The position numbers and the translations under genes were made by a program. 64,000 bases of DNA from Epiperipatus broadwayi (lineage: Eukaryota > Onychophora > Udeonychophora > Euonychophora > Peripatidae): contig JAQFVV010006510.1 of assembly GCA_028023455.1 (NCBI GenBank), forward strand, positions 396,750 through 460,749, in the 5' to 3' direction. Below are positions 1 through 12,759 of this stretch, in pieces. How positions within the stretch are numbered: position 1 is the stretch's first letter; every line of letters begins with the position of its first letter. Below the pieces are notes generated by a model. The model searched no databases and was not told the origin of the DNA. It worked only from the letters and a program-made list of their open reading frames with translations.

Positions 1-1110
1 TTCAAATCCAGCAGTATTTATACTCTATTTTGGTGATGTAGCATAGTAACTACTGCTGGACCTGAGTCATTTTAAGCACTTAACATACAGCTGAAATCGG
101 CTGACCAGATCCTTTCTTATCTTGTAAGACTTTTGAAACAATGCAATTCTGTTATCAGTTTCTCGAACAATTGTTTTAAAATAAGTCTTATGATTTTAAA
201 ACAAGCTGGCACGGTCAAAATTTTCACTAATGGGTTTATTTTATTATTACAAAATTGTAATCTTTTACTTTTAGCTAATGAGGTTTTCCGGGTAATTGTT
301 TTTGAGAAACTTTTTAAAAGAATTGCATTATTTCTTACTGCTAAATTAAATATGAAAAATAATAAGTTTCATATATGATTTTAAGTACAATTTATATATA
401 ACATAATTTTTAATAATTTGTTAGCAATCTCCTACACTGAAATATATATATTTATTTATCATTTACACATGTATACACATGAAAATAATATTAAATATTT
501 ATTTATTAAGTGGCTTTAGATTAAGATATATAAATATCCACATTATTTATGTTAAAACATTAAAGCAAAAGAAATATATGTGCTAATAAATGTGTATATA
601 CGTGCGTAAGGGTGGGTTTGAACATAGTTAGATGGGTTAGATGGTAGGAGATTGGATATGGACTGTGAAGCAGGATCTGAGCATCAGATCAACTGCTTCA
701 ATACGTGTAGTGAGTTTTGCCTGTTTTAACAACAGCTACACACAAGCATAAGAAGTGGTGGTCATATGATGTTTATTGGCTTAAAATCACAATCTTGTTT
801 TAGAATTTTACCAAAGAGGTTTTAGTAATTATGAACACTATGTATACAAATTAATTAATGAAACTTTAATGGTTTTTGTAGAAACTGAAATGTTTTAACG
901 TTAATGTTGATTGTAAAATTAATATTGTTATAAAAAATGTATTTAAGAATGGATTAATTATTTTTGGATCACAGTGTACCTTCTCAAAGTTAATGTTAAT
1001 CAAATTAAGCAGGATAGCAAAAAATATGTTGATTAAAAATCCTATATTTTAAGTTTTATATTTAGAACATCAACTTTTTTTGTTTAAATGAACTATTTGT
1101 ATAGCTTAAG
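1..1110. other. AT-rich DNA, no gene seen
   Basis: No coding region or RNA gene is recognised. A short ORF near 133-378 is low-complexity and hydrophobic with no family signature. Around 660-790 there is a fragment of the foldback family described at 30.05-31.12 kb: it shares the stretch with a repeated GTGGTGGTCATATGAT-like motif next to an AAGCATAAGAAG-like motif. The rest is plain AT-rich sequence. Confidence 0.6.
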
Positions 1111-1406
1111 AAATAAAATGATAAAAAATCAAGTCAGATATCACATGACCTAACTTTAATAAAGCTCATATTTTCAAATGTTATATAAAGAGTTTGTAAA
1201 ACAAACTCTTAACAAGCTTTGAGAATATCCTCAACCCCAGACTGGTTTCTGCATCTAGCATCATCATTCAGGTTCCAGGATATTCATTAGATTAAAAATA
1301 CTAGTACAAGCCCAGCACTTTATCTAATGTGTAACATTTGTAAATACGAGCTTTATTAAAATTAGGTCATGTGACATCTGGCTTGATTTTTTATCATTTT
1401 ATTTTT
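1111..1406. repeat. Foldback (MITE-like) element, about 300 bp
   Basis: The two ends are near-perfect inverted copies of each other over about 60 bases. The left arm is 1111-1171, starting AAATAAAATGATAAAAAATC, and the right arm is about 1347-1406. The arms share the core CACATGACCTAA. No ORF lies between them. The structure fits a non-autonomous DNA transposon. Target-site duplication is not clear because both flanks are A/T-rich. Confidence 0.65.
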
Positions 1407-1560
1407 GCTATGGAGGCTTTAATGATTTTATATTGCTAAAGCTATTAATATATGGTGTATCTGGACTTAGTTCAGTCCCATATGGCTATTTGAGTTAGAC
1501 AGATGGAATTTTAGACATGTGGATGTCTGGAAGTTTCAGATTTTCTTCTCAATAGTTATA

Positions 1561-1695
1561 CATTAGATTAAGTGCTGGACTTGTCCTCACTGATGATGCT
1601 AGATGCAGAAACCAGTCTGATGTCAAAGCTTATTGAGAGTTTGTTTTGTGAACTCTATATATAAGCTTAAGAAAACACAGCACACTTGATTTTTT
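1561..1695. repeat. Inverted partial copy of the 1.1-1.4 kb foldback repeat
   Basis: Read on the minus strand, this stretch matches the interior of the neighbouring foldback element. It shares the run around CTGGTTTCTGCATCTAGCA and the adjoining AACAAACTCT motif. The two copies therefore lie head to head about 150 bp apart. It carries no coding potential. Confidence 0.6.
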
Positions 1696-2610
1696 TATTT
1701 TAGAATAGTTATGATGTGAATGATAAATATGTAGTTATCTTGACCTTTAAAATAGCATATGGAAAATGATTTAAATTTAATAAGAAAATGTTGCATCTTA
1801 ACTTATGCAAATAGACTGAATAAAAGATGTGAATAGATTTACAGTTACAAACTTCTGAAGCAAGATAACACAGAATTGTAATGTATTTTTTGAATCTTTT
1901 AATCATTGTTTCTTTTGCAATACATGTTTATTTAATAGCCTTTATAATAATATTATCCACAGAATTGCATCTACTATTTTGCATTTCCTATGTCATTTAT
2001 TTCTATGAATATAACATGTATATCAAGCGCTTTATTATATATTATGGGCTTTAGAATCCTTGATTGCCAAAATCCGAAAATATATTACTTATATATATAT
2101 AACTTTTCAAGATCTCTGGCTTTTAGAACACAATAAAATATTTATACTATTGTGATAAAATAAATTATTTTTTAAAAAATAAACATAATTATTATTTATA
2201 ATTTTAAATAGATATTAATTAAATTGCTAATTAAATTAAAACAGACATTTTATTTAAAAGACTAATTAGAGGAAAATGGAAACACACTATACAAAAAAGT
2301 ACTTTTACAAATAAATTCTAGCGTTAAAATAATTTTCAAAATTGTGAAAATTATTTATAAACAGTTTCTAAAATTTGTTAGAAAGGTTTTGGTAAACTCC
2401 ACCAAGAATATGTTTTGAACAATATCATAAAAAGAGTCATGGTCCAAAATAATAGATTTAATATAATAAACTCTTATTATATTAGAAGTGATTTTTTTTA
2501 AAAGTAAACATATTTTTATAATGTTTTTTTGTCATATTTGGTGTGAAAATTGTTTGATTTATAAAATTTTACTAATTGAAAGATTTAAAACACATATATA
2601 TATATATATA
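1696..2610. other. AT-rich DNA, nothing recognised
   Basis: Only short, low-complexity ORFs occur and none resembles a known family. The composition is very AT-rich, with short A and T runs and a small (TA)n tract near 2594-2610. Confidence 0.5.
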
Positions 2611-3242
2611 TGCAAATTCATAAATAAATATTTAAAAATACAGTATTTAAAAGCTTATAAAAAATATATGTATAACCGTCACCACCTACATTAAATAAAT
2701 TAATAAACAATTCAAAAGATAAAACTTTATTTACAAATAAGAATTGTATCATTTACAAATGGACATGTGGGTGTGGCTGTGGATATATAGGTGAATTGAG
2801 GTGCACATTGGAAAAAAGAACAAAGGAACACTTATTGTTATTTAAAAAAGTTCAAAATACAAAACAAAATTTTAAAAATAATGATAATTTATCAGCTTCT
2901 GTCTTTTATGACCATAATAAATCAAGTATATATGGTTTCGATTTTAATTATAACAACGTAAAAATATTGGAAATTGAAAGAAATAATAATAAAAGGAAAA
3001 TTAAAGAGGCGATGTTGATATGTAAATACAAGCAACATTTGGTTAATAGGCAAGCAGCAAACATTAAGATCACATAATTATGGGAAAGTTGACATCATAG
3101 AATTATGGGAAAGCTGACATTTTAAACATGATAGTTGACAAAGCCACAAGTTGGTTGAAAGCACTTCTAAGTGACGGTTATACATATATTTTTTATAAGC
3201 TTTTAAATACTGTATTTTTAAATATTTATTTATAAATTTGCG
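2611..3242 (+). mobile_element. Truncated Penelope-like element remnant with inverted end repeats
   Basis: A 72-base repeat at 2611-2682 recurs in inverted orientation at about 3171-3242 with only two mismatches seen by eye. Between the arms lies a GIY-YIG endonuclease reading frame and nothing else. Penelope-like retroelements place a GIY-YIG domain at the C-terminus of their reverse transcriptase and can carry terminal repeats in direct or inverted arrangement, so a heavily 5'-truncated copy is the best fit. No reverse transcriptase part is seen upstream. Two near-identical 25-base units, with GAATTATGGGAAAG-like cores, lie just after the ORF. Confidence 0.6.
2676..3080 (+). pseudogene. GIY-YIG endonuclease domain of a Penelope-like element (C-terminal fragment)
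   Basis: The frame is open from about 2676 to the stop at 3078. There is no convincing ATG, so this is a fragment of a longer protein. Visible in order are a Cys-rich lead-in (WTCGCGCGYIGE) with the YIG tyrosine, the Arg-bearing segment RCTLEKRTKEH, a SASVFYDHN segment, then FDFNYNNVKILEIE, RKIKEAMLI with the expected catalytic Glu, and LVNRQ with the expected terminal Asn. This order matches the nicking endonuclease domain that Penelope-like retroelements use for integration. The domain looks intact although the rest of the element is missing. A free-standing GIY-YIG nuclease is less likely given the flanking inverted repeats and absence of a start. Confidence 0.65.
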
Positions 3243-5894
3243 TATATTATTTTGAAGAAATACAGTCATCGATTTATAATATTATATATATATATTATAA
3301 CGATCCAAACGAAGTAACGATATATTTATATATCGTTACAATATATATATGACAAAAGTTATAAAAAATTACAGGATTAGATATTAGTAATTTAATGACT
3401 AACAAATAATTGTAAAAATGCAAAGGTTGAACGCAATCTTTAAAAAAATATACAAATAACAAAAGCTGAACACATACATAATACATAAATATCTGTTTCC
3501 TATTGAAGAAATGTCACACAATGATAAGAAGTTAGAAAATGTTTAGTCTTAGAATTCTTTTATTAATTAATTAGGATGACTCAGTAAAAATCACACTGCA
3601 ATTAGAAGTCAAAAATTCAAGCCTTGGGTTGCAATAATAATGATTTTTTATGTTAGATAAAAATAGATGTATTTCAAATGCAGTTTAATTATAACATAAA
3701 ATAATTCAAAATTTTGGTATTGTAGTAATTGATAGTAAGCTATAATTGAGAGTAGATAATAGAATGAGAGATATTTAATCAGATAATAATAAAAAGACGT
3801 CTGTGATTGTAGTCACTAGCAGAAACTTAGTATAACAAATTACCCAATAAGAATGATTTATTTTGTAGCCATATAATAAATGATTCTAAATGCATTTCAG
3901 TACACAGTATAGTAAAAGGTTGTAAGACAGTAAATTCGCACTGCTAATAAATATTAAATAATAGAAAGTCTTCATAAGAAGGTTAAAAATAAATCTTATA
4001 AATTCATAAACTACATAAATAAAATAGTATATAGTTTATCTTCTAGTATAATTTAATGTACAGTGAATACCGTGAACAATGCTATTTAAAAATTCAAATT
4101 CTAAGTATTAGAGTGAATGTAGATGAATTGTTCATTATTAATATTTTTGTTCTGAATTAATAATTGCAAGATATATTTTACATTATAAAAACATTAAATC
4201 ATATGTTTTTGTCATTGTAAACAATTTTGAACTTAAATATTAAATTAACCATAGATTATTTATTACGATGTTTATGTCACTAATATTTTCACACTTAGTA
4301 TCAGTAATGATCAAAATACATTTTATTTCTAAGTGAGATTTAATTATAATTCAATTGAATTGAACTACTGCTTTTTTGATAGTTGAGGGTATTAGAAATG
4401 TCATCATTTTATAAACTTAAACATTTTCATTTTTAAATTTGTCATTAATAGAATTAAATGTTTTCCATATCTCCAAAGCAATAAAGTGAAATTGTTATTT
4501 TTAGTATTAGCTATATAATAAAGATTTCACATATTTATATTTTAGGAAAGTAAATTTTGGTTATGACAAATGAAAAATATTTTATATTTCAATTACAATT
4601 AGTACATATAATTTGTATTGTTGTGTTATATTTAGAACTTAATATAGACTTAAAACAATAACCAATAAATTATTGGGCTGAAGCTAAAATGACTATCAAA
4701 ATATTTTTACTACATATATACATAATAATATATTTAAAAAGACAAACTTCCATATATAAACTTCAAAATACAAAGATTTATGTTAATGAAAAATAAAATT
4801 AATGACCTTTAATATGAATTTAGGCCAGTCAAGTCTCTTTTTCTGGGCCAGTACATTTAATTGTCTTAATAATTGTATAGTATGGTAATGACCTAATGTC
4901 AAACCAGTCACAAGGTAATGAAAGATGGAAGATGAAAACATAAATTTACTATATAATTTTATTTTGCTTTTAATTAATGTAGTACATGCAACAATAGGGT
5001 TCACACAGCAATAGAAACAGGAAATAAGATGTTGGTATACTGGACAGTGGAAGCCAAGGGCAGTATAAAAACAAACCTAATTCTTTACCATCATCTTTCT
5101 ACTATTTTAAAATAAGGCATAAGCTGTATGATATAACATCAGAAAATTGACTGTTTGAATCCTAAAGAAAATGGACAGCTTATCTGAATACTTCAAATTA
5201 TTTGCTGGATTGCTGTAGAGCAAATTGCAAGAAACTGCAACCGATATTTAAACAAAAACAATTCTAATAAATTCAAGCATTTGGATTAAATAATAGAGCT
5301 GATTTTAAATAGACATTTAAAATATAAAAAAGGACCACACTATTCTTCAAATGTGAATAAAAAATGAATTGGAACCTCATCAGAGTATTTATCTATATAA
5401 ACAATGGATTAATTTTGTTCTTATAAAAATCATTTAGCAACAAACATTGAATTAAGAAAATTTAAATTGTTTTTGTGTTGAAAAACAATGTTCTGTGACT
5501 AATCCAATAGAGTTGTATGACTCAGTATTGTCAGAACTTCCCATGGGAAGTGTGATGGTTCAATATTCAAGTGTGTAATGCCTACTGAAACATTGAATAC
5601 CTCATCTAAAACATCCAGGTAGATGCACAAAGAAAAACAACAACAAGAGATAGAGATAACATCATTGTAAATATGTTGTTTAGGAGTCTACATGAAGAAT
5701 GAGTGATCTTCTATAGCAGCCTGACCAAAATGATGGACTGTATCTATCAGAGATATTACTAGCATAATCCACAAACCTCACACCAGTAATCGTAAAGAAA
5801 GAATTAATTAGTTGTGAGACATTTTTTATTTATGTGTTAATCCATAGAATTCTGTATTATTTATATATATATATTTAATCCATAGAATTCTGTA

Positions 5895-5938
<44 letters not shown>

Positions 5939-8900
5939 CACTTCTGAAGAAAATAATTTATAGTTGAATTACAAAACAACTGTATCTGTTTAGAATCAAG
6001 GCAATGAAGTATTTTAAAATAATTCAAGTTTTGATGGAGTCAAAATAAACGTGGAAAGAATTATATAATTTTCAATATATATATATTCAGGTTTTGTTTT
6101 TATCAGTGCATCTCTCATATTAGTTCTATCTTTTCAAAACTCTTCATTAGCACTAAAGGGAGATCAACTTCTCTCTCACTATGGATGCATTAGAAACATC
6201 CAATTCACTTTTTACAAGTGAATAAGAGACACAAAGCATATGTTATAATTTAAATTTCATATACACATTTTTAGATATACTTAAACACACCTTCATATGT
6301 ATATATTCTTAGATATATTTCAAACTACTATTCCTTTACATATTTCTGAAACATATGATCAATCACATTTACTCTTAGAACAATTATATTCATTAAATAA
6401 AGATAATGAAGTATTGTTTTAATGAAGTCAAAACATGCATATCTAAGTAACAAATATATGTAATATCAGTCATAATAATATATAGTAAAATAAAGCTTTG
6501 AAATAAACACTACTATTTTCAGTATATATATATCTGTATTTTATAAACTGTTTGAATAAATGCAAACGAAATGCCCATAATTTTATTAACAATTCAATTT
6601 TTTCAGCAGTTAATACACATTAACCACTGATAATTTATTACAAACTAACAAAAAATAAATATACAAATTATAAAATGAAAAATAAAACTAGTTTTATAAT
6701 TGAATTTAATGTTTTATCTTGGATTTCTAGATAAAATTTGATACAATTCCACCACATTAAATTACTTTTCTTTATAATTAAATGCACATTCATATAATAT
6801 TTATATTTTAGACTAATGGTATAATTATACCAGCAAAGTCAGTATCTTTAAATAACCTCAATTATTCTTTCAATTATCTAGAGAAAAATTGAATGCATGG
6901 TAGAAAATTTAAATATTATATATCAATCATGAATCACGTGATTATATGAAATGGTTCGTACATAAAACTATTTTATGATATTGCATTTAAAACAACATAC
7001 ATTTAATACAACACGAACTTCTTTATACAAAATGGAGATATGGATGTAATTTGATCTTTATAACTATTGTTTATCAATATTTACATAGAAGATGATTGGA
7101 CCACAGTCATAAATAGTACTTCAATCTCATTATAAGCTTGATATTGATTGTCAATTAAACATTCATTGTATGACTTAATGAAGAAATATTAAAAATATTC
7201 TAGCCACTCATCAGTAATATTTTTTCTTTCAATTAAATTCCTAATATTATTAGATAAAAACACAAACTGCTATTCTTGGATATTTTTGTAATATATATGG
7301 CAGAATCAAGACTATTTTTATAGAAAATCAACATTCATAATAAAAATCAGCATGTACCTCCACTTATAACAGAAACAATAAAGTGGAATTATAGACATAG
7401 AGTAAAAAATGTTTGTTTTAAGCAAATGACTTGGAAAAACCAAAGCAATATAAAACAAAATCTATTGATTATTATTAAAAAAATTAAGTAAATATAAAAA
7501 TAAAAAAATAAAAAAGAAATAGTAAATACTACAATGAATTTATTCAATTCAAGGTTAGCAAACAAATTATAAAAAAATTGAAACGAATAATACCAATAAA
7601 TCTTTTCAAATATGTAGCACGTTATAAAAAAATCTAACTATAAAATCTAACAAAGTACACCAACAAAATAACATTTAAATATGGAAGGACCTCTATTGAA
7701 ATGATGAACCATGCTATTAAAACAACTAAATAAACAAAAAAAATAATTAAAAAGGGAAAAAATAGGTAAGCCTAAAGCATAAGATCATGTATGTGTTGAT
7801 GAATGTCTGTTCAAATGAGATACACAGAAATATTGAACAGCGAAGAAAAATGGAAAATAAAATTATAAAAAGCTACTCACAAATATTAATTACAAAAAAA
7901 AAATAGACAAACCTAAAGTATAAGACCATGTACTTATTAATGAAAGTATCTTCAAATGAAATAACATGAAAATATTGGACAGAGAAGAGAAATTTTTTTT
8001 AAAAAATGTAAAAATTGCTCATGTAACTGTAGTAATGTATCTTATAAGTTGAGATAGTTTGCTAAGCTTTAATGTTTGAAAATCTATCATAGATTTTACT
8101 TTAAAAAACAATGAAAAAAAGGGCTCTCATAGATGAATATACCAATTTTAAGTGACTTGCTTTTGAGAGAGTAACTCAATTGATTAGAGTATTAATTTAA
8201 ATTTGGAACATCTGAAAAAAAGAAACCAATGCTACTTGAAATGTCATGTTTCATATTAATTCATGAGTGATTATTCAAAATTAAATCTATTTAAAAAGTA
8301 TAAATAATGTTTGATTTTTTTTTTAAAAAAACATGTATCACTTCAAATAGATGATGGAAATAATTCAACACATAACTATGAATAGGTAGAATAGATGAAT
8401 CATTAAATATCATCATATCCGTTTTATAATTACTCAAAAGTGATAAATACTTTTTTATCTCTTCAAAGTATCATTGTCATAATGTAAAGAAATCCTATAA
8501 ATAAAATATAATAAATACAATGAGGTTGTCATTTAACATGCTGTTTTTAATGTTTCAAGACAAAAAAAGATCTGGAATAATCAATATAAAAATGTCTGTA
8601 TTTCTGCCCTTAAAATAATGTATTGGTTAAAAAGTGCAAATTATTTTGCCAAACAGAAATTTTTGCATATACTTTTAATCAGGCTAATAAGCATGATTTT
8701 TCTTTTTAATGAATCATTTAATGGTATCAAGATAGTTTCTTACCTTAATAGTTTGTTTTTATTTTAGTAATTTTAATAGGTATCAAAGATTAGCATGAAT
8801 AACATATGTTTTTAAAAAACAAAAATGAAGTTGTTGTTGTTTTTTTTTGTATAGTTATTAAAAAAAAATGTTTTAGTGCAACAATCATTTTACCTTTGAA

Positions 8901-9212
8901 GAATACTAGTTTAAGTTGCATCCAAAACTGGCCTGTCCAAGAGTTACTTTTGTCCTATTCTGCCTTGTAATCATAAGGTATTTTAAGAACTGGTTATGAA
9001 TTTGAATGCTTTCACAAACTTTTATAGCAATTTCTCTGCCTAAATAAAGTGTATGTGATGGTCATTTCATAAGTTATATTCAAAAAAATTTAAATCACAG
9101 GAATTTATAAAACAAATGCCATTATTTTCAACAGCTTTTGATCAAATTTTACTATTTATTCCAGCAATTTCATTAAAGTCTCTGACAATAAAAAATAGTA
9201 TTTTAATGATAT
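3243..9212. other. Long AT-rich stretch, mostly without recognisable features
   Basis: No gene is recognised. A perfect palindrome of 26 bases sits at about 3314-3339. An unrecognised 73-codon ORF lies on the minus strand at 4783-5004 with slightly higher GC and a WPKF ending; it resembles nothing I can name. A 38-base segment is duplicated on both sides of a short (TA)n near 5838-5936. A degenerate tRNA-like stretch near 5500-5580 contains a GATGGTTCAATATTC-like B box but is too weak to call a SINE. Confidence 0.5.
7755..8025. repeat. Diverged tandem duplication, unit about 141 bp
   Basis: The motif CCTAAAGCATAAGATCATG at about 7771 recurs as CCTAAAGTATAAGACCATG at about 7912. Matching order continues through an ATATTG(A/G)ACAG(C/A)GAAGA motif. 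The copies differ at many positions, so the duplication is old. It is not coding. Confidence 0.6.
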
Positions 9213-9308
9213 TGAGGGTGGCTGAGTAGTCAGCACAGATGCTTTACAAGTAGTTGTCACAGGTTTGCGGGTTCACTTACTGGACGATGATTTGACACAT
9301 GAAAAAAA
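9213..9308 (+). repeat. tRNA-derived SINE-like copy
   Basis: A GGTGGCTGAGTAGTCAGCAC stretch resembles an RNA polymerase III A box, and TGCGGGTTCACTTAC downstream resembles a B box. It ends with the GACACATGAAAAAAA tail shared with the copies at 16.6, 24.6 and 27.5 kb. No target duplication is obvious. Confidence 0.5.
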
Positions 9309-9820
9309 GCTATTTAGCAATAAATACAGTTTTCTTTCTCTACTCTCTGAACCTACTGTTGTAGTGCATATACTAAAAAAAGAGAAAACTGGTATAATTG
9401 TGAAAAATAAATGTTCATATCAATAACCTTTCATTGATTCATCTAGAAATTTTAACAATAAGAATCATTAAATAAAACTTTAGTTGTCTATCAGTTCCAT
9501 TAAATTTCCTCCCTCTGAAAAGTTAAGGTCACAGAAGCCATTTTATCAACTTTAATTAAATCATAACATCTACTTAGCTACAAGTATAGACAATCTTTTA
9601 GTCTGATGAGAAAATTGCTTATCATAAGATTCACAGATGCTGTATATCTATATTTGGGTAAAAATAGATTTAAAACATTTGTTTGTATTATCTATTATTG
9701 TCTGCTGCTTACCATTGATAACATACTGATTTTAAAAATATTTCTATTACTTTATTGATAACTGAAACACAGGCTTATTATATACCTGTGTCTATATATG
9801 TAATATATAAGGTATATGAG
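9309..9820. other. AT-rich DNA, nothing recognised
   Basis: There are no ORFs of note and no repeat structure beyond short A/T runs. Confidence 0.5.
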
Positions 9821-9821
9821 C

Positions 9822-9991
9822 ACAGACTTTCACACGAGCCACAACTCTCCACTCTATCTCATAATACTGATACACTTGAACACATATATGATGGAAAAGA
9901 TAAATAATCACCACTATATGTATTTCATGTTAAAACAACAATCACCAGTTGGTCCAGATTACCATTTCTACACATATATGCTATAAGTCCT

Positions 9992-9992
<1 letters not shown>
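9822..9992 (-). repeat. Dispersed repeat X, copy 1
   Basis: Read on the minus strand, this stretch aligns with the repeat found at 55.97-56.20, 57.91-58.03 and 58.19-58.47 kb. Shared motifs on the plus strand include CAGACTTTCACACGAG, CTCTCCACT and TATTTCATGTTAAAACAACA. This copy has the middle section that the 58.2-kb copy lacks, so it helps define the uninterrupted order of the repeat. Confidence 0.6.
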
Positions 9993-9993
<1 letters not shown>

Positions 9994-10037
<44 letters not shown>

Positions 10038-10240
10038 ACCGGTTGAAAAACCCACCACCTAAACTGCAAGTCAGATCCAAACTCAGCTGAACCCAACTCA
10101 CCAGCTCAGGTTAGTAGAAATCTAAATTGATGGCACAGTTCTATGTGCCATGAAACTAGCTCAATGGTTGATGAGGATTAGAGACCCCTGAACTGACACT
10201 AATATCGGATAATAAATTAGCTAAGATAATTTTAAATCAA

Positions 10241-10285
<45 letters not shown>
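9994..10285. repeat. Two (TA)n tracts bracketing about 208 bp of higher-GC DNA
   Basis: (TA)n runs occupy about 9994-10035 and 10244-10285. The segment between them is clearly richer in G and C than its surroundings and contains the hairpin TGGCACAGTTCTATGTGCCA. It holds no ORF. It could be a small non-autonomous element inserted into a TA tract, but no family was recognised. Confidence 0.5.
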
Positions 10286-10288
<3 letters not shown>

Positions 10289-12720
10289 CGGGTTACCAAC
10301 ACAGACAGCGAGCCTTAACATTTAAAATAATTATTGAATAAGAGAATTAAGAAATAAAAAACCAAGTGTGTTTATAAAATATTTAATAATAATAGTAATA
10401 GTTTTGTTTGAATTTTAAATGAGATTATATTAATCACCTCTAGCCTTTAACAGAGCTTAGAATTATAATAAGAGTGGTGGACCTTATTATATGCCAATGA
10501 GTATTACACAATATTATGGAATTCTATGTCTATGCCCCCAACAAGAAACTAAAAGCAGATAAAGGTATTCAGTTGTAAAGGAAATTGTTACTCTAATTTT
10601 ATATGAAAGAATGGGAGATTTATTTTCACATTCACAAATCCATTCATGAAGAGCAAGATACATATTTAGGGCATAACTTTAATCTTTATTGGAAAACTTA
10701 TTTACTTTGAGATAACTGAGAATTTGTTTGACTTTAATTGAAATCACTTCATCATGAATTATGAGCATCAGAACAGGCTTTACTGGAACAGAGGGGTAAC
10801 GGTGCTGATGAATTATGAGCTATAAAGTAAACATGAAAGATAATAGCTGGCCGTTGATTTAAAAGTAGTATGGCGGCTTGCATTTGATGAGTCTTACTGC
10901 CCTTTAAGATGTGGAACATGGGGAAAGCCAGGCCAAGTCATAACTAAGAACCTTTGGTGTTCCAAATATAATATAAGCAGGGGAGGAAGTGCTTTCTTCC
11001 TTGATAATTTAAAATATCAGTAATATTAACACTGACAAGCCTACGGAGTGAAAATATTGCCCTACATCAGCAATGTTCAAAAATAATGACTTGATAGTCA
11101 CCATTTTAATAATAAAACCCAATTTATTATTCAATGCTCTATGTGATGACTTGATCAAATTAATTAAAGTCAAATGAGCTTTTAACTAAAATTATTTAAA
11201 GCATTTGTAAATTATAGTAATTATGCCCCAAACATTGTGCCCTTTCTTAATATTAATAGATAGTAAAAACAATTTCAATGTTAATGTATTTAGTTGATTC
11301 CTTTATCGACCCTTTGTCAAAAACATTTTAACATTATATATGAATAAATACATATTTGTGAATATGAGAAATAGCTGGGGCATAGATTAGAAACAGAGCT
11401 AATAATTTGTTTTTAGCCAATTATAAAACTAGTAAACATTTAATAATTTATTTCGGCTCAATGATTAATAGAACATATAAATTTAGTTCTAATGGCCGAG
11501 AATTATGAATAGACTTAATATTATATATTTGAACAAAGCAAATGGAACAAAGAAGCTCATCGAGTCGAAGGATTATTGGCATATAATTAAAAATAAACAA
11601 CATTAATAAATCATACAATAAATGTATATATATAATATAATAAATGTACCACCATAGTAAGGAAGGAAAGTTAAATTTAAAGACTAGAGATTGAGAGAAT
11701 TACTAATTTAAAATAGCATAAATAAAAGGTGTTACACAGAGTATTACATTTATAAAAGAGAAGAGCTCTTAAAGGGAGTGTAAAGTAAAGTTCAGAAACT
11801 GGCCAGAAAGTTTAAGGTTCATTATAGAAATGTATTACCCATTTCTTCGGGGTTGTTCCTTAGTTTACACATCCGGGTTGGTAAAATGTAGGCATGCATT
11901 CGGTCGATTACTTGAACAGCATTTTATTTGATTTTGGCAGCATGATTTGTCTGGAAATAATTTAGCAGCTTCATTGAAGATTTTCAGGGGACTTCAGGAA
12001 CCATAGCCATATTCCTGACATTTAGTCCCTTACCAGGATATGGACACTATTTGAATTCATGATTTTAAAAAGCACAGAATTTACTGGCACTTTTCTGCAA
12101 CAAAGATGGCTTCCACTTCTCCATACTTTTCAGAGCTATTTATACTGTATCTGATGCCTTCGGGCTATCCTTCTTTCATTATCTATGTTATAAAATCTAC
12201 TAGTTGTTTTTAGATACATTCCTTCGATAAGGCTTTCAAAACTCATTAATTTGAATTCATTTTCTAATTAAAAAATGAATTCTTAAAATCAGAAAAATGA
12301 TTTTAATTAGGAAATCCTTACATTTCAAATAAATATCTTTTTTTCTAATTAATAAAACTTTAACTATTGTTTTGGAAAGGGAAAATCTGAAAGCTTATCA
12401 AAAGAATGTAGCTTTTAATCACTAAATTTTAAAAAAAATATTTAGAGTAAAATCAAACATTTCCGATGCAATGAAACTTTAGAACGAATATGTACATTTA
12501 AATATTTATAAATATATATGCACAATCCACGCAGTTATAATATATATAAATTCATGAATATTTCTATCACAAATTTATTAATAGAAATGATTAATTTAAA
12601 TCTCAAGCAAGTTAATTTTATACACATTTATAAAGTTTTTCTTTATAGAAATTAGCGTGGATTGAATGTATAAAGCCCCATTGCATCGGAAATTTAAGAT
12701 TAGTACTAGGGTTTCAAGTG
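10286..12720. other. Intergenic or intronic stretch, no recognised gene
   Basis: Near 10500-10560 a short plus-strand frame reads VYAPNKK, reminiscent of a LINE endonuclease motif, but stops follow at once. Around 10740-11040 and 11840-12200 the GC content rises, without a readable family. A small hairpin of GAATTCATT-like arms lies near 12250-12290. Confidence 0.4.
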
Positions 12721-12759
12721 GGCTTATGGACAGGCTGCTATTTGATGACAAAATTTTAT

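Noticed and set aside
4783-5004. 73-aa minus-strand ORF as a host exon
   Set aside because: No recognised family, no ATG at the nominal start and no splice context that I can support.
5500-5580. Possible extra SINE
   Set aside because: There is a B-box-like motif but no shared tail or target duplication; too weak to call.
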